Part shown: piece after piece, positions 36,759-46,107 of the stretch | Position numbering within the stretch: position 1 is the first letter of the stretch | Layout of the letters: the number at the start of each line of letters is the position of its first letter | Source of the DNA: Candidatus Hodarchaeum mangrovi | GTDB taxonomy: Archaea > Asgardarchaeota > Heimdallarchaeia > Hodarchaeales > Hodarchaeaceae | Direction of reading: 5' to 3' | Length of the DNA: 56,250 nucleotides | Assembly (NCBI GenBank): GCA_016839515.1 | Contig: JAEOUE010000054.1 | Span: 1 to 56,250 of the forward strand | Program-made: the position numbers and the translations under genes | Notes under the pieces: generated by a model | What the model saw: the letters and a program-made list of their open reading frames with translations, nothing else | What the model was told of the DNA's origin: nothing | Databases searched by the model: none

Positions 36759-37226
36759 TTAAGACAGATATTCTCGTTTTAATATTTCATGAGATTCTTT
36801 CAATACTCTTGAATAGTCCTCAAAGGTTAACATTGATAATGCTTCCTCATATGTTACCCATTTCCAATTAACATGTTCTTTGGAAATTTCAATATTCTGA
36901 GAATAGAACCGTACCAAAAAGAAAACTACTTTTTTCACAATATTTATTACTCCTCTCTTAGGAAAATAAATTGAATCACTGATTAAGCGTTTTAAAATTT
37001 TAAAATCGCTTATCCCGGTCTCTTCTCTTATCTCTCGAACCGCAGTTTCTTCATATGTTTCTCCAAAATTTTGACGGCCTTTGGGAAAAGCCCAGTATTT
37101 ATATGGTCCATTATGTAGGAGTAAAAGGTATAAAGGTTCTTGATTTTTTTCGTTTGTAAAATAAACTGGAACTCCTCCACATGAAACTTCATCAAAGACG
37201 GAAGAATCTACCGGTTTAACTGGCAT
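36759..37226 (-). CDS. Nudix hydrolase
   Basis: A 155-residue Nudix hydrolase. The Nudix box is G-x5-E-x7-REIREETGI, beginning at GRQNFGE (about 50). WAFPKGRQ directly before the box and the short size are typical of diadenosine tetraphosphate hydrolase-like members, but substrate cannot be assigned with certainty. Such enzymes clear dinucleoside polyphosphates or damaged nucleotides. Together with MazG and Maf elsewhere in the window it is a housecleaning enzyme. Isolated gene. Confidence 0.92.
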   Translation of the reverse strand: MPVKPVDSSVFDEVSCGGVPVYFTNEKNQEPLYLLLLHNGPYKYWAFPKGRQNFGETYEETAVREIREETGISDFKILKRLISDSIYFPKRGVINIVKKVVFFLVRFYSQNIEISKEHVNWKWVTYEEALSMLTFEDYSRVLKESHEILKREYLS

Positions 37227-37468
37227 TGTTCAAGGACTCACTTTTTTATTAGTTGAAAACACCTTATTTGAAAAATTATTATGAATCAATACATAGTTAA
37301 AACTGTTTTGCTGTATAGAGTTAATTATTTTTCATTATAAGCCAAGTTAATTCTTGTATGTAAATAATATGGAATAGTTAACATAAGTACTTTTTAAAAT
37401 TCAAAAATACCTGATATTTACATCAATAAAATGTAGTTTTTAATCTATTAACTCTCGGAGCTGACACC

Positions 37469-38371
37469 TTGGAAGGATCTGATACAAATCAATACAGGAT
37501 TATACTGAAAAGTGATGATTCTGATAGTAATCTTAGAAATAAAAAAGGATTATTAACTTTTCACTCAAAAAAAATAAAATTTACTCCTCAGAATAGCGAA
37601 ATAGGACACTCAAAATCGTATTCTCTTGGTAATTTAAAGAGTGCAATTCTCATATCTCAAAGAGTATTATTACGAAAAAAAGATCTTGTAAAACTTCAAT
37701 TTACCCAAAGAGAAAGCATATTAAATGTTCTTATTGAACCTTTAGATGTTTCTGCAAGATTCTTAATTGAAACGATTATCACAACAAAAGAAAACTCACA
37801 AAAATCGTCTCTACAAGGTGTATTTGGGTCATTTATTGAAAAAATGGGGGCCGAAAGTCAAAAATTTGTTAGAGAGGTTGGTGCAATCATCGAATCCTCG
37901 TCAAAAGATCTTAGTCAAGCAATTGACCAATCCATTCAATTCATTAGGGATGCCATAAATACAGCTAACCTTTTGGAATCTATAGACTTAGAAAAATCTA
38001 AAAAAGAAAAGACACTCAACTTAGAAATAAAAGATATAGATGAAATTTTACGAAGATCGCTAGCTTCTGATAAAATTGATGCAATGATTGCTGGTCTTAT
38101 TGCTAAAGGTTTAATCTCTGCACAAGACCAAAAAATCTCAGAAGCACTTGACGCTTTAAAAATTGCACGAGAAGCTGCGAAAAATGAAAATATGGAAGAA
38201 TATAGTCGGGTAGCTGATGAAAACATTAAGCAATTAGAAGAAAAACGTGCATTTGATCCTCAAGATCCAGAATTAAGTAAAAAAGCCAAAATGTATGCTG
38301 AAGAAGCAAAGCAAATCGTTGATGAGTGGGAAAAATCAAAACAAGAGGCTTTTGATGACGAAACAGCATAA
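37469..38371 (+). CDS. PH/GRAM-like domain plus helical protein
   Basis: Family not recognised. Residues about 8-105 are mainly beta strands ending in a helix, with alternating polar/apolar residues and basic turns (LLRKKDLVKLQF), suggesting a PH- or GRAM-like fold that could bind lipid or protein (inference). Residues about 110-300 are helical and charged, ending in a strongly acidic/basic coiled coil. The start is TTG at 37469 with GGAG 8 bases upstream. The end overlaps the next gene by 17 bases, so the two are translationally coupled. Confidence 0.75.
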   Translation: MEGSDTNQYRIILKSDDSDSNLRNKKGLLTFHSKKIKFTPQNSEIGHSKSYSLGNLKSAILISQRVLLRKKDLVKLQFTQRESILNVLIEPLDVSARFLIETIITTKENSQKSSLQGVFGSFIEKMGAESQKFVREVGAIIESSSKDLSQAIDQSIQFIRDAINTANLLESIDLEKSKKEKTLNLEIKDIDEILRRSLASDKIDAMIAGLIAKGLISAQDQKISEALDALKIAREAAKNENMEEYSRVADENIKQLEEKRAFDPQDPELSKKAKMYAEEAKQIVDEWEKSKQEAFDDETA

Positions 38372-39479
38372 AAAACTTGGGACAAAAATAATTATACTAA
38401 TAGGCATATTTCTTATACTTCAAACCTCTTATTGGTTCTCTATTACTCTGAAAAGTCCAAATAGTTTCTCTAATAAATATCTAGAATCTTTTTTTAATTC
38501 AACCAAGTCATTGGAATTAATTCAGGAACAAATTAATCTGGGACCACGTATCCCTGGTTCAAATGCAATTGAAAGGACACGACACTTTATTGTTAATGAG
38601 TTACAAGATTGGAATATTGTCTTTCAGAATTTTTCAAAGGGTTGGGGATTACAAAAAGATGTACCAATTGTTAACCTTATCTGTCAGCCACCTTCTTTTC
38701 AGCAGTCAGAACAAATATTTTTGATAATGGCCCATTATGATACTCGTCTTTGGGCAGATAATGACCCAAACTATTTAAAAAGAAAGGAGCCAGTTCTTGG
38801 AGCAAATGATGGAGCTAGTGGGGTTGCAGTTTCCATAGAATTGGCCAAGGTATTGTTTAAATATCATAATCTGACAAATTTTTACCTAGTTTTTTTTGAT
38901 GCAGAAGATCAAGGTGGTATTAATGGATGGAATTGGATTCTTGGGTCACGATATTTCTCCTCATCTGATATATTGACTGATATAAATCCGTCTTTTGCAA
39001 TACTTTTAGATATGGTAGGGGCAAAAGATGCATCTTTTTTCAAGGAAATCAATTCTTTGAATTATGCCGAGGATTTAGTGGAATTTATATGGGATACAGC
39101 TCATACAATCGGTTATAACAACTATTTCATAAACAAATCAGGCAGATCAATAACTGATGATCATATCCCACTTTTAGAAAAAGGTATTCCAGCAATTGAC
39201 ATTATAGATGATTTTGATATTAGATTCACTCCATGGCATACAAGTTTTGACAATATAACCTTTATTGATATACAAACTCTTCAGGCTGTTGGAACGACAT
39301 TAGAAAATGCTCTTGTGTTATTAAATAATGAACATAAGAATCTAATCTTTCTTTCTTCCTTTCATTATTCTCCTTCTTTTGAATTTTTCTGGGTTCTAAG
39401 TCCTGGAATATTTTTAAAGTTCTATAGATGCACTCGTTCTAAAAAAAATATGAAAAAAAGTCTGGGATTTTATCCATAA
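38355..39479 (+). CDS. M28-family glutaminyl-cyclase-like metallohydrolase, membrane-anchored
   Basis: A signal anchor (residues about 10-30) is followed by an extracytoplasmic M28/glutaminyl-peptide cyclotransferase domain. Metal ligands are seen as His in AHYDTR, Asp in GANDGASG, Glu in FDAEDQGG and Asp in LDMVG, with a late His in WHTSFD. WILGSRYF after the AEDQGG motif is typical of the cyclase-like branch. A second apolar stretch near the C terminus (about 345-370) may be another membrane segment. The ATG at 38355 is chosen because AGAGG is 6 bases upstream; a longer frame begins inside the previous gene. Likely processes N-terminal glutamine or peptides outside the cell. Confidence 0.85.
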   Translation: MTKQHKKLGTKIIILIGIFLILQTSYWFSITLKSPNSFSNKYLESFFNSTKSLELIQEQINLGPRIPGSNAIERTRHFIVNELQDWNIVFQNFSKGWGLQKDVPIVNLICQPPSFQQSEQIFLIMAHYDTRLWADNDPNYLKRKEPVLGANDGASGVAVSIELAKVLFKYHNLTNFYLVFFDAEDQGGINGWNWILGSRYFSSSDILTDINPSFAILLDMVGAKDASFFKEINSLNYAEDLVEFIWDTAHTIGYNNYFINKSGRSITDDHIPLLEKGIPAIDIIDDFDIRFTPWHTSFDNITFIDIQTLQAVGTTLENALVLLNNEHKNLIFLSSFHYSPSFEFFWVLSPGIFLKFYRCTRSKKNMKKSLGFYP

Positions 39480-39531
39480 AGTATTTATTTTTTAACTCGG
39501 ATTCAATCCATTGTAGTAAGAGAGGATATAG

Positions 39532-40005
39532 ATGACTCCAAAAAAAGAATTACATACTCAGTTGGTATTTCGTTCCTTAACAACAAAAGACATTGATGCA
39601 ATTATTCAGATAGATCAACAAATTATTCGTAGAGAAAGATCTCCATTATTCAAAGAACAATTATTTGAGCAAATCGAAAAACATGGAGAAGAAAGTTTTG
39701 GGGCACTTACTCCCGAAGGGAAATTAGTAGGATATGTAATTGCAGAAACAAAGGTTTATATTTATGGTGATGATGATTTAAGCGCTTGGATTATTTTATT
39801 AGGCGTTGACCCAGAGTTTCAGGACAAGGGGATTGGAACTGCATTAGCCAAGCATGTCATCAATTACTTCACAAAAAAGAAAATTAAAGTAATTCGAACT
39901 GTTACTGCTTGGAATTGGGGCGATTTAGTAGAATTCTTCTCTTCGGTTGGTTTTAAACTCTCCACCTACCTCACATTGGAATTTAAAATTGGGAAAACAT
40001 CCTAA
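39532..40005 (+). CDS. GNAT-family N-acetyltransferase
   Basis: A 157-residue GNAT fold. It has LTTKDIDAIIQID at the start, IILLGVDPEFQDKGIGTALAKHVI with the acetyl-CoA-binding Q-x-x-G-I-G-x-A motif, and TVTAWNWGDLVEFFSSVGFK with the C-terminal helix. Substrate unknown; protein N-terminal or small-molecule acetylation are both possible. ATG with GAGGAT 5 bases upstream. The next small gene starts 17 bases after its stop. Confidence 0.9.
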   Translation: MTPKKELHTQLVFRSLTTKDIDAIIQIDQQIIRRERSPLFKEQLFEQIEKHGEESFGALTPEGKLVGYVIAETKVYIYGDDDLSAWIILLGVDPEFQDKGIGTALAKHVINYFTKKKIKVIRTVTAWNWGDLVEFFSSVGFKLSTYLTLEFKIGKTS

Positions 40006-40021
40006 GGGGCAAATTAATATT

Positions 40022-40168
40022 ATGAGTGACTCATTAAGACAAAGTAAATTCGAAGTTTATGGAGAGGAGATGTTGGAAAAGGAAGTAAAAAAATCAGGTA
40101 ACTCAGGAAGAGTTTATTTACCTCCAAGCTGGATTGGAAAACGCGTTAAGATCATTCGAATGGACTAA
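40022..40168 (+). CDS. DUF2080-like AbrB-type small protein
   Basis: A 48-residue protein that fits the DUF2080 family: FEVYGEEMLEKEVKKSGNSG is followed by RVYLPPSWIGKRVKIIRMD. The SGNSGRVYLP stretch is the AbrB/SpoVT-like DNA-binding swapped hairpin. These proteins often lie next to mobile elements, but none is seen here. A longer frame opens upstream inside the GNAT gene; the ATG at 40022 is preferred because homologues begin near the VYGEEMLE region and AAGGGG is nearby. Confidence 0.8.
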   Translation: MSDSLRQSKFEVYGEEMLEKEVKKSGNSGRVYLPPSWIGKRVKIIRMD

Positions 40169-40180
40169 CCATCTTATCTC

Positions 40181-41440
40181 TTAACTCTGGTCATTACTTA
40201 ACTTTTCTGATGGTTGTACTTCATCAACCTTTCTTTTAAGCAAATTTGAGGCGTTATCTCTTAATTCGGATACCATTATTCCTGCTTCACGATAGAGAGA
40301 AGTTACCTGATCTAAATCGAAAAAGAGATCATTCCTTAGCCATTTGTGTTTACGAAATTTATATAGCTGAATCGATGCAACTCGTGATTCAATCTGAGGG
40401 ATGTCTTTAACAAGTAGCTGATTTATTTCATCTTTTGAAATCTTTAATAATTTTCCAAATACTTCTTCTACGAAAACTTTACAAGTCTCGAGTTCTGTTT
40501 TGATTTTAGCTAATTCTCCTCTATATTCAGCGATGATAGGTTCTCTAACAGCTTTTACCTTCTGAACAATTAATTCATTTTCAATATTAAAGAGATACTC
40601 ATCAAATAGCTGAATAGCTACTAGTCTATCTCCCCCAGACATTTTTTCGACCTCTGATATCACATCACCTTCAGAGAACTTCTTTAATGCTTCTATCGCT
40701 TTTGTCTGCACTTCCACATCTGTATCTTGAGTAGATTTAAGTAAAGGAATAATAGATACTTTTTCTTTTATTTTCCCTAATGCCTCGGCTGCATTTGCAC
40801 GTGTTTCTTTATCGAAATCCTTTAATGTTTGAATTAAAATATCCACAGCCTGTTGATCCCCAAATTCTCCTAAGGACCAGGTAATTTTCCGTTTTGCATA
40901 ATTATCTTTCTCTTTAGCCAGTGTCTCTTTTAAAGAGTTAATAGAGGCTTTATATCTAATTTTTCCGAGCGCATAGGCTGCATTTTCTCTGATTTCAGAA
41001 TGATCTCGAGTTGATAATGCTTCAACTAATGCAGGCCCAGCTTCAAGGGCAACAGAACCCATTTCTCCAAACTGTTTAGCTATCATTGCACGAAAATCTG
41101 GATCATCATCTTTTTGTAAATACTCTATTAGAGGTTTGATAGTACTTTTATCTGCAATCTCTCCTAATGCTTCTACAGCTCCAAAGCGGACGGTCCAATA
41201 ATCAATAGCAGGATCTAAAGCTGCTAAAATCTTTGGGATAGCCATTTGGGAATGATTTAGTCCCAAATCTACTAATTGATTTACTGCTGAAGTTCGAATC
41301 AATAATTGATTGCTCTCTAAAGCTCTAATCATCACATCACATAAAACATCTGGGGGTAATTCTTGATCATCAGGGATCTGCATTATTCTTCTCAATTCAG
41401 GATCAATCTGTTCAGGATCATCTTTTTCATCAGGAACCAT
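40181..41440 (-). CDS. HEAT-repeat protein with coiled-coil C terminus
   Basis: About 419 residues. The N-terminal two thirds (around 45-300) hold HEAT/PBS-lyase-type helical repeats: repeated A(V/A)EALGEI, NAAYALGKI and NAAEALGKI units at about 30-residue spacing. The last 140 residues are a coiled coil ending in a charged tail. HEAT solenoids bind other proteins; partner unknown. The ATG at 41440 is chosen because AGGTG is 8 bases upstream; a longer frame extends 11 codons. A 160-residue gene lies about 220 bases upstream on the same strand. Confidence 0.85.
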   Translation of the reverse strand: MVPDEKDDPEQIDPELRRIMQIPDDQELPPDVLCDVMIRALESNQLLIRTSAVNQLVDLGLNHSQMAIPKILAALDPAIDYWTVRFGAVEALGEIADKSTIKPLIEYLQKDDDPDFRAMIAKQFGEMGSVALEAGPALVEALSTRDHSEIRENAAYALGKIRYKASINSLKETLAKEKDNYAKRKITWSLGEFGDQQAVDILIQTLKDFDKETRANAAEALGKIKEKVSIIPLLKSTQDTDVEVQTKAIEALKKFSEGDVISEVEKMSGGDRLVAIQLFDEYLFNIENELIVQKVKAVREPIIAEYRGELAKIKTELETCKVFVEEVFGKLLKISKDEINQLLVKDIPQIESRVASIQLYKFRKHKWLRNDLFFDLDQVTSLYREAGIMVSELRDNASNLLKRKVDEVQPSEKLSNDQS

Positions 41441-41659
41441 CGAGAGAACACCTGTTTGTGAGTTCTTTAACAATCATTATATTGAAGAAGAGTACTATTA
41501 AATCTTTTTTTCTTCTTTGTTTAAAGAGATTTACAAATCAAATTGAAAAATAAATAAGTTGTCATAACCTAGAAAGTGTTTTTTTATTTCTAGATAACAA
41601 AATCTTAAGAATAATTAAGAGGAAAAAAAGGTAATTCACTAAAAATTTGATTTAATCCT

Positions 41660-42142
41660 TTAACCGATTCTAACTTCAACTATTTGTTGCTTAGTTCTTA
41701 ATTTAGTTGATAAGAATCGTCCTTCTGAAGATGAAAGCTCTAACATTAATGGGCTATCCATCCAAGAACATCGTATTGAGGTTCCTTCGAATGAATGGTC
41801 TGTAAATTCGGGATTCCCTCTTATGATGACTGGTTCTTGAAATTCTAACCCACTTTCACCCTCCTTAATTCCTATAGAAAAAACTGATAGTGCAATACCT
41901 CTTTTCATCATACTGGAGACATTTTCTTCAATTTCTATAGCTTGATTTTCGATATTCCAAGAAATCCGAGCTCTTATCCGGCGAGGTTCAGGCTGTTCAA
42001 TGTTGATAAATCTCATTCCAGTGATAAAAAACCCTGTTCTATTGCGTCCATCTTCATCTTTTAATCCCTTTACATTAAGGTGGCTATCTGTCCCTATAAT
42101 TGGGTATAGCTCGATCTTCTTGATTTCGTCTATCCTTGTCAT
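41660..42142 (-). CDS. uncharacterised beta-rich protein
   Basis: Family not recognised. The 160 residues are mainly beta strands with short polar turns (GKLKDEDG-type, KEGESG), without cysteines or membrane segments. The segment RRIRARISWNIENQAIEIEE suggests a compact beta barrel or sandwich. It lies 24 bases after the stop of the aminotransferase gene, so the two may be co-transcribed. Confidence 0.72.
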   Translation of the reverse strand: MTRIDEIKKIELYPIIGTDSHLNVKGLKDEDGRNRTGFFITGMRFINIEQPEPRRIRARISWNIENQAIEIEENVSSMMKRGIALSVFSIGIKEGESGLEFQEPVIIRGNPEFTDHSFEGTSIRCSWMDSPLMLELSSSEGRFLSTKLRTKQQIVEVRIG

Positions 42143-42166
42143 CCTCTACACATCTCATTTGTAATT

Positions 42167-43345
42167 CTATGGAATTTTTTTAAGAAATTTTTCCACTAAA
42201 TCTAATGCAATTGTCATTTCATCTTCTTGAGGGAGAACTACAGATCGAAAATGACTTTTCCCTAACTCTCCAAAGCCACTTCCAAATACAAATAATACTC
42301 CTGTTTCTTTTAATAGTTCTAGAACGAATTGACGATCAGGTATTTTTTTCTCAATTTTAGGAAAAGCATAGAATGCTCCTTCGGGAGGAGAAACTGATAA
42401 CCCATCCATCTCATTTATTCTTTTGACGAAATATAATGCGCGGTTTTCTATTTTCTTTTTAACATTGGGAAGAAAATCCATTGGTTTATTCAAAATTTCA
42501 CTTACTGCAATCTGGATTGGAGAATTTGAACATAATCTTATTCGTGATTGTTTGGCCATAGCTTCCCAAAAATTAGTATATTTCTCGTCATCATCTCTCA
42601 AGTTTGCCCATCCTAGTCGCCATCCTGGAGATAAAAATGTTTTTGAAATACCATTCAATTCCAAAACGGGAAGATCAGTTAATGAAGCTGTTGATTTAAA
42701 ATTATCTTTAAAGCTTAAGAGATCATAAATCTCATCAGAAATTATCAGAAGATCATTCTCCCCAGCTACATTAGTGATTTCTTTTACAACTTTAGGAGGA
42801 TATACTGCCCCTGTTGGATTGTTAGGATTGATTAGAAGAATTGCTCTCGTTTTTGAGGTTAATTTGTTTCTAATATCATCAATATCAGGATACCAATGGT
42901 TTTTTTCATCATTATTGTATTGAATTGGATTTATATTATAAAAATTGAAATACGAAAGATAAGAAGGATATATTGGGGAAGGAACTAACACTTCAATGCT
43001 CGGAGCCATACTAGCTGCGATAAATGATATAGCTTCAGAAACACCCGTTGTCACTAGGATTTTTTCTGGATTAAGTTTAGTACCCCACAATCTTTCTTGT
43101 CTATCAGCAATCGCCTTTCTTAGATTTTGATTTCCTGCAGAATCACTATAGGCGTTAGCAAATGGTTCATTTAAGGCTTTTATTAAAGCAGATTTTAAAT
43201 AGTTAGGTGTATCAAAATCAAATTTATCGGGATCTCCTATATTAAAATAATATAGTTTTTTTCCCTTTTTTTCAACCTCTTTTGCCGTAGAGACAATATC
43301 CCGAATAGCATATTGAATACGTTCGACATTTGGAGATAATTCCAT
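42167..43345 (-). CDS. class I/II PLP aminotransferase (alanine/aspartate type)
   Basis: A 392-residue fold-type I aminotransferase. Motifs are YYFNIGDPDKF at the substrate-binding N terminus, YSDSAGN, LINPNNPTGAVY (PLP phosphate region), ISDEIYDLL and NGISKTFLSPGWRLGW, which contains the PLP lysine. FRSVVLP near the end carries the carboxylate Arg. The N-terminal IGDPDKF and overall pattern fit archaeal alanine/aspartate aminotransferases; the exact substrate is uncertain. It is a different subfamily from the aminotransferase at 20.1 kb. Confidence 0.88.
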   Translation of the reverse strand: MELSPNVERIQYAIRDIVSTAKEVEKKGKKLYYFNIGDPDKFDFDTPNYLKSALIKALNEPFANAYSDSAGNQNLRKAIADRQERLWGTKLNPEKILVTTGVSEAISFIAASMAPSIEVLVPSPIYPSYLSYFNFYNINPIQYNNDEKNHWYPDIDDIRNKLTSKTRAILLINPNNPTGAVYPPKVVKEITNVAGENDLLIISDEIYDLLSFKDNFKSTASLTDLPVLELNGISKTFLSPGWRLGWANLRDDDEKYTNFWEAMAKQSRIRLCSNSPIQIAVSEILNKPMDFLPNVKKKIENRALYFVKRINEMDGLSVSPPEGAFYAFPKIEKKIPDRQFVLELLKETGVLFVFGSGFGELGKSHFRSVVLPQEDEMTIALDLVEKFLKKIP

Positions 43346-43626
43346 ATATTGACCATCTCTACTAATGTAATATCCATAATTATTGGGGTTACTTTACTTA
43401 AAAACTAAATGCAGTGATATAATATTATTTAATAAGATTATAATGGTATAATTATCTTATTTGGAGGTATTGCCCAACATTCCTATAAGTTTTACCCATC
43501 GCGATATTTGTACCTTGAACAAATTGATTCCTTTATTGAAAATTCGTAAATCTTATTTACATACACTTTTTATTTGAAGATAAATTCCTTATATAAGCTA
43601 ATGTATCAGACTGGGAAGGTAACTGA

Positions 43627-44310
43627 ATGTCAACAGATGTTGAATCTTTATCCGTGGTAATCGCTTCAATTGTGGATTTAGGAGCTAAAATTTGTGTCTT
43701 ATCCGATGAATCTGGTTTACCTATAATTACACGCTCAAAAGTAGATAACGAAGATGTAGAACTAGCTTTAAGTGCATTAAGTAGTCTTGTTACCTCTACA
43801 GGAGATACGATATCGCGTGAACTTTCAGGGGCTTTTGTTAATATGACAGTGAGGACAACAGGAGGATTACTCCTTTCAACTGTAATTAATTCAACTCCAA
43901 AGGTTGTATTAACTGCAATAGTTGATGAAAACCTCGAAACGACAATTATTCATGAAATGAATCGGCTAGAACCAACAATTGCGAATGCTATAGTAGGAAT
44001 TGCAGTCGAAATTAAAGAGAGGGAAAAATTGCAATCAACGGATTCGCGAAGAGTTTCCTCTTTCTTTGATTCATTTGCTGCTAAAATTAAAAATGCTGAT
44101 TCAGCTCAAGGTATGGTAAATATAATTAGATCGAGCAAAGATGATCTATTCACCCTTATTTATTCAGGGACTATTTCCTATGAAATGAATCGTTTTGCTT
44201 TAAATCTCGAAAAATTGTCTCGTAGTAAAACAATAACTCAGGAAAGTTTAATTAAGATTAAAGAAGAAATTTTAAAGTCAGTTGAAAATTGGAAATCAAG
44301 ACTCTCTTAA
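43627..44310 (+). CDS. roadblock/LC7-like protein with helical extension
   Basis: Residues about 5-120 look like a roadblock domain. AKICVLSDESGLPIITR corresponds to the D-x-x-G-L-P segment, and a long helix with repeated SALSSLV follows. Strands are seen around NMTVRTTGGLLLSTVI and KVVLTAIV. The C-terminal 100 residues are helical and polar. GGAAGGT is 5-6 bases upstream of the ATG. It is alone between an aminotransferase gene and a long non-coding stretch. Likely a dimeric partner of a small GTPase. Confidence 0.8.
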   Translation: MSTDVESLSVVIASIVDLGAKICVLSDESGLPIITRSKVDNEDVELALSALSSLVTSTGDTISRELSGAFVNMTVRTTGGLLLSTVINSTPKVVLTAIVDENLETTIIHEMNRLEPTIANAIVGIAVEIKEREKLQSTDSRRVSSFFDSFAAKIKNADSAQGMVNIIRSSKDDLFTLIYSGTISYEMNRFALNLEKLSRSKTITQESLIKIKEEILKSVENWKSRLS

Positions 44311-45163
44311 GTGATACAACTTTAAAGAACATAACATTAAGATTGACTTGGAAACCTAGAATAAAATAATTATTCTCCAATATTTTGATAACCTATGCAA
44401 AGAGCTTTATATTATCATTAAAAACTTGTTTTTAAAGGAAAAGGAAAAAATGTTAGAAATCTAATTTTATCGGAGGTTTAGTCACTTTTTAAATAAAAAA
44501 CTATTTAGATAATAGAGATAATGGCTTTAAATCAGTAAAAAACGATATTTCCTATTTAGAGTCTTACATTGATTTTTATGATATGCATTTCAATGTTACT
44601 TACCTCAGAAGAAGTAATATCATCTAGCCTTTTCCTCGAAATAGTGGTTTGATAGGGATAAATTGTTGAAGCTACTTGATGTGTATTACATCAGTTGAGT
44701 AACTCGAGTTAGAACTTATTCATAGATACGATAATGCGAAGGAACATGATGCATTATCATGCTTTTACTTTGATACCATTAGCAAAATAAGTCATAAATT
44801 AAAAGAAAAAACGGTCTATTTAACTCTGTTTTCTTAAAAAAAGGAAATGTATAAACAGGAAACCTTATAAGAAAGAAGGTATATTGGTTAAATAAGAAAA
44901 GAAAAGCGATTGTTCAATAACTTACTCTTCTTAAGGTTACTGCAACCGACTTTTCTTTTCACCTTTTCTCCCTTCATAAGTATTTTAGCATCTGATGCAA
45001 ATTTTTATTTTAATTTTCTATATTCCTAACATTCTTGATTGAAATATCGAACTATTTTTTAATAATCTGATTTATCAACTTTAATAATCCATATTCTTTA
45101 AAATAGGAATTTTTCTCACTATAATTTTGGTCTAGATAATCCTCCTAATAATAAGGTTAGTTC
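44311..45163. other. long intergenic stretch with one strong hairpin
   Basis: About 850 bases without a convincing coding frame. It holds a long hairpin at 44896-44960 (listed separately). No tRNA, CRISPR or mobile element is recognised. It lies between the convergent roadblock-like gene and the 229-residue zinc-ribbon gene. Confidence 0.4.
44896..44960. repeat. long imperfect inverted repeat
   Basis: The arm GAAAAGAAAAGCGATTG (44896-44912) pairs with CAACCGACTTTTCTTTTC (44943-44960). This gives 11 perfect pairs, a bulged A, then CG and TTG/CAA pairs around one mismatch, with a 30-base loop. A smaller ACCTT/AAGGT hairpin lies just upstream. It could be a small RNA or a 3' end of a transcript; purpose unknown. 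Confidence 0.5.
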
Positions 45164-45853
45164 TTACTCTGCAGAAAGTTTTTGTACGAAATTCATAACT
45201 TGACCTGCGTTTTCAGGTGCTTCTTTTTGAATTCCACAGCTTGGACAAACTGAATATTCAATTTGTAAACTTTTTCCCCAATAATTAATCTGATATTTTC
45301 CCTTATGATAAATACCCCCACAACTACACATGTCGCTGAGAACTTCTTCAAAGAAAGGTAATATTTCTTTTATTTGACTAACTACTTTCCTAAGGTAAAT
45401 AGAGGGATTTCCAATGGCATGGATACTTTTCGGTTCAAATCTAGTTTCTAAAAAGGTTATTTCTTTTAAAAAATTGTAATTTGATAAGAATTCTTCACTC
45501 ACCAAAGTTGGAATTAATACCCCATTTGTTACAAAGATATAATGGATATTTTCTAGACCTTTACCTTTAAGTGCCGATAAACTCTCATTCAAAGAGTAAT
45601 CTCCATGAAAATGAGCAACCAAATCATCAAATTGAACACTTTTCACAAAAGTTTTATATGAATTGGCGTCTAATGTTAATATATCAGCAACATATCCATC
45701 AATATAAGGAATAAGAGATTTCAAATCTTCTCTCGATGATAAGGGGTTTGGAGTCCTTGTCAACACGTGATGTGCGATTCTATGGCTGTTGATTTTTAGA
45801 TAATCAATAATTACTTGTAAATACAGAAATCGATCACGGTTTACATCTTGCAT
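45164..45853 (-). CDS. uncharacterised protein with C-terminal zinc ribbon
   Basis: Family not recognised. The 229 residues have an alpha/beta body (about 1-165) containing IDYLKINSHRIAHHVL, AHFHGDYSLNES and a strand HYIFVTNGVLIP. The C-terminal zinc ribbon has CSCGG and, about 25 residues later, CPSCG. His-rich turns (RIAHH, AHFHGD) could bind metal but no known catalytic motif is seen. Isolated gene. Confidence 0.72.
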   Translation of the reverse strand: MQDVNRDRFLYLQVIIDYLKINSHRIAHHVLTRTPNPLSSREDLKSLIPYIDGYVADILTLDANSYKTFVKSVQFDDLVAHFHGDYSLNESLSALKGKGLENIHYIFVTNGVLIPTLVSEEFLSNYNFLKEITFLETRFEPKSIHAIGNPSIYLRKVVSQIKEILPFFEEVLSDMCSCGGIYHKGKYQINYWGKSLQIEYSVCPSCGIQKEAPENAGQVMNFVQKLSAE

Positions 45854-46107
45854 ATCTGTTTACTCCTAAATTTTTAATCAAAAAGAATAATGTAGCTTTA
45901 TTGTAAAATTATAATGATTTACAGCTACATTCTTCATCTAAAACTAATCAAACGATCATTATACGGAAAATGATACCAAGTTTTCCTCTACTAATTAATA
46001 GAATAGTATTAATTTAATTTATCAACATTTGGATTTATTAATACAACATGTTGTATTTTTAATTTACATGTGAAAAGTATTTTCACAATTTCAATCTGGG
46101 TAGCCAT

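Noticed and set aside
40022..40168. mobile element linked to the DUF2080-like gene
   Set aside because: No transposase, terminal repeats or target-site duplication around it.
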